A stretch of DNA of 64,000 nucleotides from Scortum barcoo. Its lineage: Eukaryota > Chordata > Actinopteri > Centrarchiformes > Terapontidae. The stretch is from contig CM041550.1 of NCBI GenBank assembly GCA_023238725.1, positions 25,877,586-25,941,585 of the forward strand, written 5' to 3'. Position 1 is the first letter of the stretch. Every line of letters begins with the position of its first letter. The notes under the pieces are model-generated. The model was given only the letters and a program-made list of their open reading frames with translations. It made no database searches and was not told the DNA's origin. The position numbers were made by a program, and so were the translations under genes. Below are positions 24,765-35,246 of the stretch, piece after piece.

Positions 24765-25763
24765 GTAATCACTGGGTGAACTCATAAATAAAAGGTAACA
24801 ACACTGTGACACGTGGCTTCTCTACAAGACAAAAAAAGTTTATCTGTAAACTGTATTTGACTAATGCATGGTTTTACAACCTGTCTGATCACCTAACTTC
24901 TTGCTTTTATTGCCCTATTGGATCAATTTTTATCCATGATGTTCAAATTCCCCATCAAATATTTTGGTAAGACACACACAGCAATCAGTCAGAACTTGGT
25001 GTTTTTACATTACATTCGACATCGCCTCTTGACTTGACTGTTTGCTCCTATTTATATACATCTTTCCTATGTGTTCTGGCCTTGTGTTTGACATGGTAGT
25101 GACAAAGCTTCCTCGCTTAATATAGCTGCTTAATCACATCATTTAATGCCTTGTTAAACACATTAAAAGCCGGATGCTTCACAATACCTTCCGTTAATGT
25201 AGCGAGTATAAAGGGCTTGAAGGTTAGCACAAAATTAGCAATTGACAGTTAGAATTATTACCTGAAACCAAATTACCAAGGAATTTTTTTTCTTTCATAT
25301 TCACCCCTTGTTCCGCTGTCACTGGTCACTCTCTGGGTGGCTGCACACTCTCTTCCCTCACAACAACTACTTTTACTTGCAGATGGAGCGACCTCGCCTA
25401 ACCTCCCTTTACAGGTTTCTACTGTGTTTTTCTCTCTGTCTCTCTTTACTGATCGCTTATAATTAGCCCAGTGAGACATAGAGAGAAAGTTTTTTTTTTT
25501 TTTTTTTACTGAGTGCTTCAGTAATTGTGTCGCTTTATTATTTTTTGCAGCCTATATGAAAAGGGGTATTTAGCAAAATAGAAAACAGCTGTTCCATTTA
25601 TCCCCCTCATTTGTTTTGACTGTCACCGCTGATTTAGACCTGCTTCTGTTCCTCTCTGTTTGTGTACCTTTGGCCTGTGGTGCTGATGGTGGTGGGTGGT
25701 ATGAAAATGAACAGGCAGGGGAGAGAGGGTGCACACTATTATGGCATTGTTGGTTGATACTGT
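24765..25763. other. Unannotated sequence
   Basis: No gene is recognisable. A T run of about 20 lies at 25,488-25,507. The opposed frames near 25,570-25,925 overlap the decayed Rex3-like copy at their right ends. Confidence 0.45.
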
Positions 25764-26680
25764 CCATCCATCTATTTTCAGGCACTTATCTAGGGCCTCG
25801 TTGTGGTAGTAGCAGGCTACGAAAAGTAATCCAGACGATCTTCCTCCCGGCAAGGTTTTGTAGCTTCTCCTGGGGGAACCCAAGGTATTCTCAAGCAAGA
25901 TATATGATTTCTCCAGGAACAACATGATCAGCTAACTGAGACATCTCATCTGGCTCCTTTTGATGCACAGGTGCAGCAGCTCTACTCTAAAAGAGAAACA
26001 TGGCTACAAACTAAGAGGCACTACTGCATACTGCTGCAGTGCATGCTAACAGTCACAGTCTGATGACGCCAACAAGACCACATCATCTGCAAACAACAGC
26101 TAGAGATTCTCAAGTCCCCAAAATGAACACTCTCCTTCCCTGGGAGTGCAACCAAGGAATCCTGAAAAAGCCCAGCAATACGGACACAGCCCTCTCTCCA
26201 ATTATGTGAAGACTGTTCGCCTTAGTGAGAAACTGTCCTAATATCCCATATTCCCACAGGACAAGACTTCCCAGAGACATAGTTGTAAGCTTTCTCCAAG
26301 GCCACAAAACACATCTAGACAAACTCCCATGACCTGCAAGGACAAATAGGTGGTCCACTATTCCACATAAACTCTCCTGGAGAGGCTGAGCCGTGTGATA
26401 CCCTGATAATTGGAGCACACCCTTTTTAAAAATAAGAACCACTGTCCTGGTCTGCTGCCCTCAAAGTGCACTTGTCTTCCTCTGCTCAACACAGCCTGAG
26501 CCAAGCTCCGCTTCCCCTTCCTGAGTCATCTTGATAGTTTGCCAGAACTTCATTGATGCTAACCGTTGTCTCCCCAAACTCTTCTCATACTTGGTTTAGC
26601 TTCAGCGACAACCAAGGTTTCAGCCCATCTGACCTCCCAGTAAATGTCTGCTGCCTCAGAGACTTCTGAGAAGATGGAGA
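25764..26680 (-). pseudogene. Highly decayed Rex3/RTE-like LINE copy
   Basis: On the plus strand the segment begins TCCATCCATCTATTTTCAGG, the complement of a GATG-type Rex3 tail. It then follows the Rex3 copy at 35,243-37,165 block by block. Matching pairs include the CACATCATCTGCAAACAACA block with CAACATCATCTACAAAAAGC, AAGCTTTCTCCAAGGCCACA with the corresponding 36,3xx text, the CCTTTTTAAAAATAAGAACC block with CCCTTTTTAAAAAGAGGGAC, and AGTTTGCCAGAACTTC with GGTTTGCCAGAATCTC. It preserves most of the RT region but with many indels, and no frame is open for long. It is clearly the older of the two Rex3-like copies. Confidence 0.75.
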
Positions 26681-26727
26681 GAGCTATATCTCAAAAGCTT
26701 CAATATTGTGATATGTAGTTGTGATCT

Positions 26728-26731
26728 ATCA

Positions 26732-26819
<88 letters not shown>
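26728..26819. repeat. (TATC)n microsatellite, about 22 units
   Basis: Perfect TATC/ATCT tetranucleotide units run for over 85 bases, ending TATCCGCTGA. The length and purity make high variability likely. Confidence 0.97.
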
Positions 26820-29519
26820 CGCTGACAAAAACATGAATGTCAGAATTGCCCACTGGTCAGGGTCATCAAACAAACTCCAAAACTTTCAAAGTCCTACTTC
26901 CATGACCCCAGTAAAGGCTGTAGGTGGAAACATATCTGATTAAACAATGATATTTAACAACTACAAGGGATGCTGGAGTTTCCATCTTGGGGAAGTAGTG
27001 CTGCTCTACAGATGGTCACGTTAAGCATTTAGAAATTAAATCAACTATGAGGTAGTCTTGCCAAAAGGGGGCTGTACTATGTCTGAAAGAGTGTGTTAGA
27101 TAATGTAAAAACAATGCATTAAAGCAAGGTGGTGTGTGAGAGACTGAGACAGATAGAGGGAGGAAGAGACTGAATGACAGAGTGAACTAACAAGCATTAC
27201 TGAAAGGTAAAGGGCTGGTTTTGGCCCATACATCAGTAGATGTGAGGGAACTCAAGATGAGCTGCCTGTGTGACCTGGTGTTTCTCAGGCGTCTTACAAT
27301 GACTGTTTTTAATCATGGGGCCTTGAAGCTTTACATGACATGTATATCACATGTACATTTTTTATAGAAAGACAGTGTTAAATAAAATAATTTAGGTCAT
27401 TAAGGTCCTGACATTGAGAACATTACTATAGCAGCAAAAAAGTATTTGTTATGTAAAGATGTAGTAGAGTAATGGTGTCTTCATATGACAATGAACTCAC
27501 ACTCCCTCAGAGTGACTTGTGATCTAAGCTTCTGTGTTCATTGTTTTGAAGCTAGGACGGCCATGCACGGCCATTGCATATGAGTCTGCACTGAGTTTAT
27601 AAAGAGACAAAGACAGTGACCTCCCACACAGTGTTGTAAAAGCAAGATGGTAGAGTGCTATAAGAAATGTTTAGCTGAAGGCATACACAACCATCAAACT
27701 AGCTAGCATTAGCAGGATAGCTAGCAAGCTAATAGCCTGTAATGAGCAATGGTAGGCATTACATTATAACACCCGCAGTGGAGGCCGGCACTGCTATGGC
27801 TTGCTGCTGCAGACAGGTTGAGAAGCAAGAGTGAAGGTAAATCCAGTGTTTAATCAAAAGGTTTAAAAAAGGCTCTCCTCTCCTTCACTCATGTTGTAAT
27901 TGGTGGTCATATATGGGGGAGGTGGATATGGTAACCCTTGTCTTCAAATATGTGTCTTTTTTCAAAAATTGACACAGATCTTAGAGATTTTGACATTCAT
28001 GTTCATTCACATGTACAACAGCTCATCATCATGACTTGTTGACGACAGCTAAACTATCTCAATGAAAAATGAGCACATAGCCACATGACATGATGCATTA
28101 CTTTGTTTCATAATTAATAAATGAATAATCCAATGATTAAAACAGCTTTAGTTTTATTGAATATAGCTGTTTACACCAGCTGGTTTATAGCCAACACTTC
28201 ACACGGGCTTTCAGTGCATAACTGAGTTACAAGCAGAACTATATTCTGCTGTCGAAACACTTCACAACAGTATTGTGGCCAAATGGATCCAGTATAGACA
28301 TCCATCACAGTTTCTGCTACACTGTTTTCACTACTCAGCTGGTGTGGACCAGTGTAATTTATAATGTCTTGAAAAAGATCAAGTTTCATATGCCATTCTG
28401 ACCCACCACTGACCATGCAGGAAAATGTAGCTTGAAACAAAAAACACATAGGCGCAAGCCTGTAAATCCCTTGCCACTTTATTCAGCCAATTGTAGACAT
28501 AGACAGTGCCACCTGCATTGTTTGAAAATGTAATCAATAATGTTTTATGATCCGCTGCTCTGTATTGTAAGTAAATGAAATAATCAAAGCAATGGGGATT
28601 TTACCTGTAGTGTATGGCATGATCACATACTTTAAATCTGTCTTGTGTTGCAGTTATTCAGATCATTTGTGGAGTCCAAAAATGAAATTATGTAAGGCAG
28701 GATAACTTGTGATGATGAAAAATTGAGCTTTAAAGCCACAGCCTGTAAGATTGAGAAGAGAGTGGACAAAATTTGAATGAACACAACTTCCAGGTCTCTC
28801 CCTCCAGCTTACCTCCAAAGCCTCCCTGCCCAATAGTGTCACTTGGTCTGATTCTCTCTATATATTTTGCTTTTCTCCATTGCTCTTTTTCTGTTTACTT
28901 AATTTGTGTGTAAGCTGTTGCTGACAAAGTAGGGAAGGGCTGTTTTCTCATTGTTTGTATGATGTGTGGTTGTTTTTCCACCATTATGTCTGCTCTGAGT
29001 TAGCACATGTACAGGAACAGGGATTGACGCTCAGATCAGATACTCTATTCTGATTGATTGTTTCGAAACCGGGCATGGTGAATTCTTGTCAAATGGCCTT
29101 AGAGGCAACAGGTGGAGCCAGAGGAGGATTTTTTTTTCTTATTGACACTTTTTTCATATATGACTAACTCACCTACTTGTGCTTTCAGCGCAAAACCAGC
29201 CATTTTACACAATTTTGACTGTGCATATTACAATATGTGCCTTTCTGCATAATGTTTGAACCAGCCTTTGGAGAACTGGTGGGTAAGATGACATAAAGCA
29301 TTGGGATGAAAGGGTAAATAAATGATGGATTTACTGTTGGAGACTAAAGAGAAGATGGGAAATAGTGTGGAGTCAAAGGAATGGAATGTGTGTATAAGAG
29401 AACAAAACTACTAAAGGCTTGGAAAGGGATGAATGTCATTGTCGCTTGACCTTGTGTTGTCCAAAAGGCAGTAGGAACATGAGGATATTATTAAGCTAAG
29501 TACTTCAGCATCCATGTTC
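26820..29519. other. Unannotated unique sequence
   Basis: No gene is recognisable; the longest frame is 92 codons (28,171-28,449, minus) without a known motif. GCTAGC-type words cluster near 27,700-27,740. Confidence 0.5.
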
Positions 29520-29590
29520 AAGATTCAAGATCTTTACTGTCAAAACAATTAAAGCAGTCATTGGCAGTGAGATTCTTAAATTTTACAGGA
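29520..29590 (-). repeat. Possible LINE 3'-tail fragment, minus strand
   Basis: AAGATTCAAGATCTTTACTG followed by TCAAAACAATTAAAGCAGT resembles the complement of a fish LINE terminus (a short tandem GATTCAA tail and a TTTATTGTCA box). It is short and degraded. Confidence 0.4.
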
Positions 29591-32500
29591 GTTGTAGAGT
29601 CCATTTTCAGCCAGAGCAGGAAGAGGCCACTGTCTGTCTGTCTGTGATGGTGTTGTTGTGGTTTATCACGTCCTTACTGATGTGGTGTAGGAACCTCTCC
29701 AATGATGATGGTAACCAAAAAGCTACAAAGCTTAAGCTATATATTCTGAGATCATCATCACAATAAAAATGCTGTTGGTGGTTAAGCTCAGAGTAGCACA
29801 GTGTGAGAAATGCGTCTCAAGTCAACTGTCACTAAAGAATACAGGGAGCAGGACAGCAAAAGACTATTGGTTGAGTCTCAGCCTTAATTCTATAAAGCAC
29901 AGGACACAGGAAACATTTAGGAGACAAAGAGAAGGAGGAGGAGAGGGAGGTGAGACAATCGACTACCCCTGAGGCATAAAAAGACAAAGGCATTACAGGG
30001 GAGTGTTTAACTGTCACAAACTGGGATTGGATACACAACAGTTGGGACTCCTCTGACTGATTTAGACACTAATTGCTATCCTGAGGTAGCCCTCCACACT
30101 TTTGATTTGCTACCAATGTCATTTGCCATGGAAAACAGAATTCCCTGCAGCCTAATATTCATTAACAGTTGACCAACAACAAATTAATATTTACCCTGAG
30201 GCTCATTTCCTCATTAGCACTCAAATTCAAAGAGTTGTAAGTTTGTGCAAGTGCTGCATGAATTGATGACCTTTACCAAAAGAACAATGATGACCACCTT
30301 GAACTTGTTGTGACCCCTGTTTAAACCTAATTTACAGGTGGTAACTTTCTGTCATGTCATTACACCGATATCATATACCAGTGTCCTTGACCATAAACAG
30401 CCTAAGATAACTTTCTCAATTTTTCACTAATGGCAGATTCCACTTTAACCTCAATGTATATTCTTTGGAAGGACAATGTTGTTTCATTTAGCATATTTCT
30501 ACCGTATGTACAGAGAGTGGCCTGGGATGCGGTGCTATGTGCAGCCACATGAGACATATTTATGGCCAAGCAAAAGGAGGCTCCATGATGGATAATGATA
30601 TCACAGCGTTCTGGGGTGTAGATATCAATTGAGGCCCAAGTATCTATCTGGTGTTTAGATTAGAGTGATGGAGAAAAGGGGTAATATGCAAAGCCAGGGC
30701 ACCTCTTAAGGAATGACAACCTCAATCTATCACTGCCTCCTTTACCCAGATCTGAGAGACAACACCCAAGAGCAAGATGGAGAGAGAAAGAGGGAGAGCA
30801 GAGGCATTTTCCTTCTCATTCCCTCTCTGCCAAATGATTTCAGGACACAAGCAGTATCAATCTTTGACAAGTCATTCTCGTTGGGTGCTCATGGAGTTGA
30901 TAGCTTTTTTAGGGGTTCATTTTCAAATGAAAATGACATGAGATGAAATGACTGGTAAGGACAAGCAATGTTAGGAGAGCAGACGGGAAGTCAGGTGTTA
31001 TTCTGTGGGTATAGAGAGGACACAGTGCAGTTGTGCCATGTTTACCTTGACTTAAAGACAACAATTTTGCATATAATGAGAGTGTGAGAGGTAGAGAGAG
31101 ACTGAACATGTTAAGAGTTATATATGAGCTCCTCTTCATTAGGTATATAGGACATGAACAAATAATGAAGAGAGTAACTGTGTTTGCACAGGGCTGATGC
31201 ACTGTAAATGGCTTTTGGCTAATAGGCTGACACATGGCATCATTTGCATTCATAAGTAGACAGAAGTTAACACACCGACACCTATAGCAGACGTTACTAT
31301 TGGCTTGCCTCTGTTGGAACAGACACAAGCTTAGAGGTTGCCTGTCTGATGGAGGGGAGAGGTGATCCAATGGCAAATGGATAATTGCTGGTTAAATGAG
31401 GAGAGTTTTACGGTCCATGACAAGTCAAAGATAATTCATTAGTAAGTTTTGTATGGTTATTTATGCATCTAGTTTTCACAAACTTTTCAGCTTCCTGGTA
31501 CATGGGAGAGACTTACCCAATGAATCTATAAGGATGCTTTCATATCTGACCTGTTTGGCTCAGGTAAAAAGTAACCAGGCGTGTTTGCCCACTTATTTCA
31601 GTTTGGTGTGAGAGCTGTCAATCAAAACCTGATGTGGACTGAATACCTGGACTGATTAAGTCAATTAAAAAGTGCTATCTAGAGATTCCATAAAAATATC
31701 TGCAGAGTACTGCTGTGCAAGACACCAAGACACGTCTACCTGTCTGCCATTATTCATAACGTGCAGTTAATTTGCAGACTAATAATACCAAGAACACCAA
31801 TATTCATGGAATCTTCATGATAATTAAAGTGCAGCATGATTTGCTGCCAATCACCAGAAATTTATTTTTTTTATGTGGGACCTAATGACGCACTGATGAT
31901 GATTGGTAACTATCAAAACAGTCAAATCAAAGTTTCCTATGAGTCTGTATAGCTTCATGTTTACTCCTCTTGGCTCATTTGTAAAAAGCCGGTGTGTACT
32001 GAAACTGGGCCAGTAACATTGTATAACTTTATACCCTTAGTCCAAACCACATGAACCGAACTACAGACTTGAAAGCTCACTGAGACTCTGTAAGACTTTT
32101 TTTATGTCTGGAGTTATGGTTGTTTTGGGCTATGTGTATATGTGTGTATATGCACGGTCTATATTCATCATTCATAAAATAATACAAGAACAGGGCAATG
32201 CGGAGAAATCAGGCAGTTAAAGAAAGAGGGAATCTATGTGCATAATAAAGCAGAGATGAAAATAAGGGATAAGAAGAGTAAACGCTGAAAATGATGATGA
32301 TGCAGTAAAATAAAAGTAATTATCATATAGTCATGTAAAACCACACAGAGGACAAACTGGTGGCTAACAGAGTGATATCACAGCAGGATGAATGTCTAAA
32401 TAAACGTTTACAAGGAATTTTGTTGATGCAAGATTTATTAATTTCATTAATGGTGAGAAACTGCATGAATAGATCTGCATGAAGAGTTTTAAATTTGCTT

Positions 32501-33257
32501 AAGGTCTGATTTGCACTTCAGACTTGCTCCTTCTCCATCAATATTTTGATATTAACAATGGATCAAACAGCTGCTGTGAAAGGTCTATGGACCAGCCTCA
32601 TCCAACTATTATCAATTATCACCCAACATGGAGCCCTTTAGCATCTTTCAGCACATTGGTCGTAACTCCCAACGAGTCAGGACCTGGACCTGGAACCATC
32701 GGGACAGACGGTCTCATGTACTACTCTTAAGACATAGTGACAGTTTTAGCAAAAAAGACATTTTTACACAAATTACCTACTCTTGCTTTAAAGTATGGTT
32801 ATTGGGTGGCAATAAACATACACCAAATGAAGGCTAATGGTACTAGGTCTAAACTAGGATTATCAAATAAAAAGCGCACTGTCTAAAGCACTGTGAAGAG
32901 CTGTTGTGTAGAAACATCTCTGTTTGTAAAGATTCTGTGTCTATTTTTTCCAGCAGTATAGTTAAGGTGTATTTATGTGTTGCTACGAAAGTTATTTCAG
33001 AGAAGACAACAATCATCAGGTTATGCCATTGAAAGTGCCTCTTTGGTGGCGGCTGTGAAGTTAAGTTCTAAATAGTTTTTATAATACTTTAATAATTCCA
33101 GCCAAGGCTCCTGTGAAGGCTTGTGCTGTGTATTATGTTACTGTGTTACTGTGTATGATATGGGGTTGGGCATAATAGAAAGAACAGTGTCACATAGAAA
33201 ATGGGCAACAATTAAAAAATGAGGTTATATTAATATTGCTATAAAAGCATTGATGTG
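29591..33257. other. Unannotated unique sequence
   Basis: No gene is recognisable. The 155-codon minus-strand frame at 30,909-31,376 is the longest here, but it has no domain or motif I can recognise. The blocks 30,060-30,260 and 30,500-30,700 are complex and could be conserved non-coding sequence; that is inference only. Confidence 0.5.
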
Positions 33258-33372
33258 GTCACTTGGATCGAAACAACCCAGCATGTGTTCTGACCCAACA
33301 GTATGGTTACACTGTAAGTGGGTTGTTTTTTTAACCCAGCAATTAACCAGCAATTTTTTTTTTTTTTTTTAT
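33258..33372. repeat. AACCCA-type repeat remnant with poly(T)
   Basis: AACAACCCAGCATG, TCTGACCCAACAG, GTGGGTTGTTTTTTTAACCC and CAATTAACCAG form mixed direct and inverted AACCCA words, ending in a T run at about 33,354-33,370. It resembles a palindromic fish repeat of the form GGGTTATTTTTAACCC. Confidence 0.45.
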
Positions 33373-33536
33373 GGGAGTGCTATTAAGTGGCAAGCAGCCA
33401 CCACTGCATTACAAGCTGGAAATGTACCCATAATGTTTTCCAACCTTAATCAGCATTTCTATGACACACCACCTGACACACCAGACATAACATTTATTTC
33501 ATCATCTAATATGCTGAACATGCTGAACTACTACTA

Positions 33537-33690
33537 GTACATATATATATATATGTATATATATATATATTATATATATATTTTATCAATATCAATATAT
33601 ATATTGAATATATATATATATATTAAATATATTGAATGTATTGAATGAACTTTGAGAATATTGATTGAAAGTCTGAATATATTGAATGAT
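33537..33690. repeat. (TA)n and TATTGAA-rich repeat tract
   Basis: Broken TA runs (33,540-33,625) pass into degenerate TATTGAATA units. The tract lies just upstream of the truncated 5' end of the L2-like LINE. Confidence 0.85.
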
Positions 33691-33714
33691 ACATGACATT
33701 CATACATACATACT

Positions 33715-34137
33715 GCCCGAACAAGTCGTTAAAGACTCTACAGCTGGTCCAGAATGCCGCTGCTCGGGTGCTGACTAAAACCAGGAAAAGAGACCATATT
33801 ACTCCAGTACTGGCTTCTCTGCATTGGCTCCCTGTAAAATTTAGAGTGGATTTTAAAATCCTACTCCTCACATATAAGGCTCTACATGGTCTGGCTGGCA
33901 CCATCATATCTTAATGAATTGATAACTCCTTATCAACCGACTAGAGTGCTGCGCTCCCAAAACGCAGGCTTACTTGTAGTTCCCAGGGTTTCCAGAAGTA
34001 GTCTAGGGGGCAGAGCCTTCAGCTATCAGGCCCCTGTTCTCTGGAACCAGCTCCCAGTCTGGGTCCGAGAGGCAGACACAGTGTCAGTGTTTAAGAATAG
34101 ACTTAAAACCTTCCTTTTTGATAAAGCTTATAGTTAG
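33715..34137 (+). pseudogene. L2-like LINE ORF2 C-terminus
   Basis: The translation contains LQLVQNAAARVLTKTRKRDH, then TPVLASLHWLPVKFRVDFKI and LTYKALHGLA. After a frame change near 33,890-33,910 it continues APSYLNELITPYQPTRVLRS, GGRAFSYQAPVLWNQLPVWV and LKTFLFDKAYS, then a stop at 34,135-34,137. This is the conserved region after the RT palm in the L2 clade. It has one visible frameshift and no RT catalytic box. The good preservation suggests a fairly young copy. Confidence 0.85.
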
Positions 34138-34217
34138 GGTGGGCACAGGCTCGCCCTTAGTTATGCTGCTATAGGCTTAGACTGCCGGGGGGCTCCCATG
34201 ATGCATCCAGGGCACCT

Positions 34218-34392
34218 CTCCCTCTTCCTCTGTCTCTGCTTCCTCTTTCTCTGCTTCCTCTTCCTTTGCTTCCTCTACTCTTATTATGGTAGTAGTGCAA
34301 ACTGGAGTCACCTTATAAACTGGTACAAAGTGGCTAAAGTGGTTAAACTGGTTAAAGTAGTTAGAGTGGTTAAATTGGTTAAAGCGGTTAAT
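34218..34392. repeat. Two minisatellites inside the LINE 3' UTR
   Basis: A pyrimidine array built from CTCTGCTTCCT-like units lies at about 34,218-34,280. A 9-base array of TGGTTAAAG-like units (e.g. GTGGTTAAACTGGTTAAAGT) lies at about 34,322-34,392, with roughly eight degenerate units. Confidence 0.8.
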
Positions 34393-35011
34393 GTGTGAAT
34401 ACTCTTATGTCCTGTAAAGTGCATGTTACTGCCGGAGAGCCCTGGTCCTCTTTGTTCTCTCCAGTCTTGCAGGTTCCTCACTGATTCTGGTTGTGGTCCA
34501 TCTGTCTGAGGTTCACCTGGCCTGGTGGGGACATGATCTGTGTGTCTGTGTTGTGGAGAGAAGACCGAGTGGCCAGAGCTCCATATGAGGACATCTAGAG
34601 GATGCACCTGGACTCACGGACTCATTTCCATTACTTGTGATACCTCATACGTGGACTAAACCCATGAACTCAGCATGTATAATTCCCTATATGACTGATG
34701 ATGATGATGTTCTCTGTACATGTGGCATCTATTGCACGTCTGTCCGTCCCAGGGAGAGGGATCCCTCATCTGTGGCTCTTCCTCAGGTTTCTTCTTTTTC
34801 CCATAAAGGGTTTTTTGAAGTTTTTCCTGACTCGGTTCGAGGGTCTAAGGACAGAGGGTGTCACAACTGTACAGATTGTAAAGCCCTCCGAGGCAAACAA
34901 TGTTTGTGATTTTGGGCTTTTGGGCTAAATAAATAAATTTGAAATTTGATTTGATTTGATCATCTATGGAGGTATGGAGGATTGAAAGTGACAAAATTCA
35001 ATAAATAGATA

Positions 35012-35187
35012 CCGCATTAAATAATTCATTAAATGTGTCATTAATTAATTAAATGTTCCATTAATTAATTAAATATAGAATTAAATAAATACATGTGTTA
35101 TTAAATGTGTCATTAATTAATTAAAATACCAATTCATTTTATTTAAAAAACTTATATAATTATTTCACTATTTAATTAATTATTTCA
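35012..35187. repeat. Degenerate ATTAATTAATTAAA array
   Basis: Units of about 20 bases of the form CATTAATTAATTAAATGT occur at least three times clearly, with weaker ones between. The sequence is nearly self-complementary. It could be a small array or the remnant of a palindromic MITE. Confidence 0.7.
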
Positions 35188-35200
35188 TGGTCCTGTGTTG

Positions 35201-35201
<1 letters not shown>

Positions 35202-35244
<43 letters not shown>
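35202..35244. repeat. (TA)n microsatellite, about 21 units
   Basis: A pure TA run directly abuts the ATCC tail of the Rex3 copy. Confidence 0.97.

Positions 35245-35246
<2 letters not shown>

Larger units (their letters stand above)
33715..34965 (+). mobile_element. L2-like LINE, 5'-truncated, with 3' UTR and tail
   Basis: A non-LTR retrotransposon copy with only the last ~140 codons of ORF2 and an ~830-base 3' UTR. The UTR ends with GAGGGTCTAAGGACAGAGGG, TGTACAGATTGTAAAGCCCT and a TTTGATTTGATTTGATC tail, a form I know from fish L2-type LINEs. Two internal minisatellites (about 34,218-34,280 and 34,322-34,392) lie in the UTR. The 5' end is lost into AT-rich repeats. It is not autonomous. Confidence 0.85.

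Noticed and set aside
26728..26819. Regular repeats that might suggest a CRISPR-like array
   Set aside because: It is a pure TATC tetranucleotide microsatellite without spacers, in a eukaryotic genome.
30909..31376. 155-codon minus-strand frame
   Set aside because: No recognisable motif, unremarkable composition, and a plus-strand frame overlaps one end; length alone is not sufficient in 64 kb.
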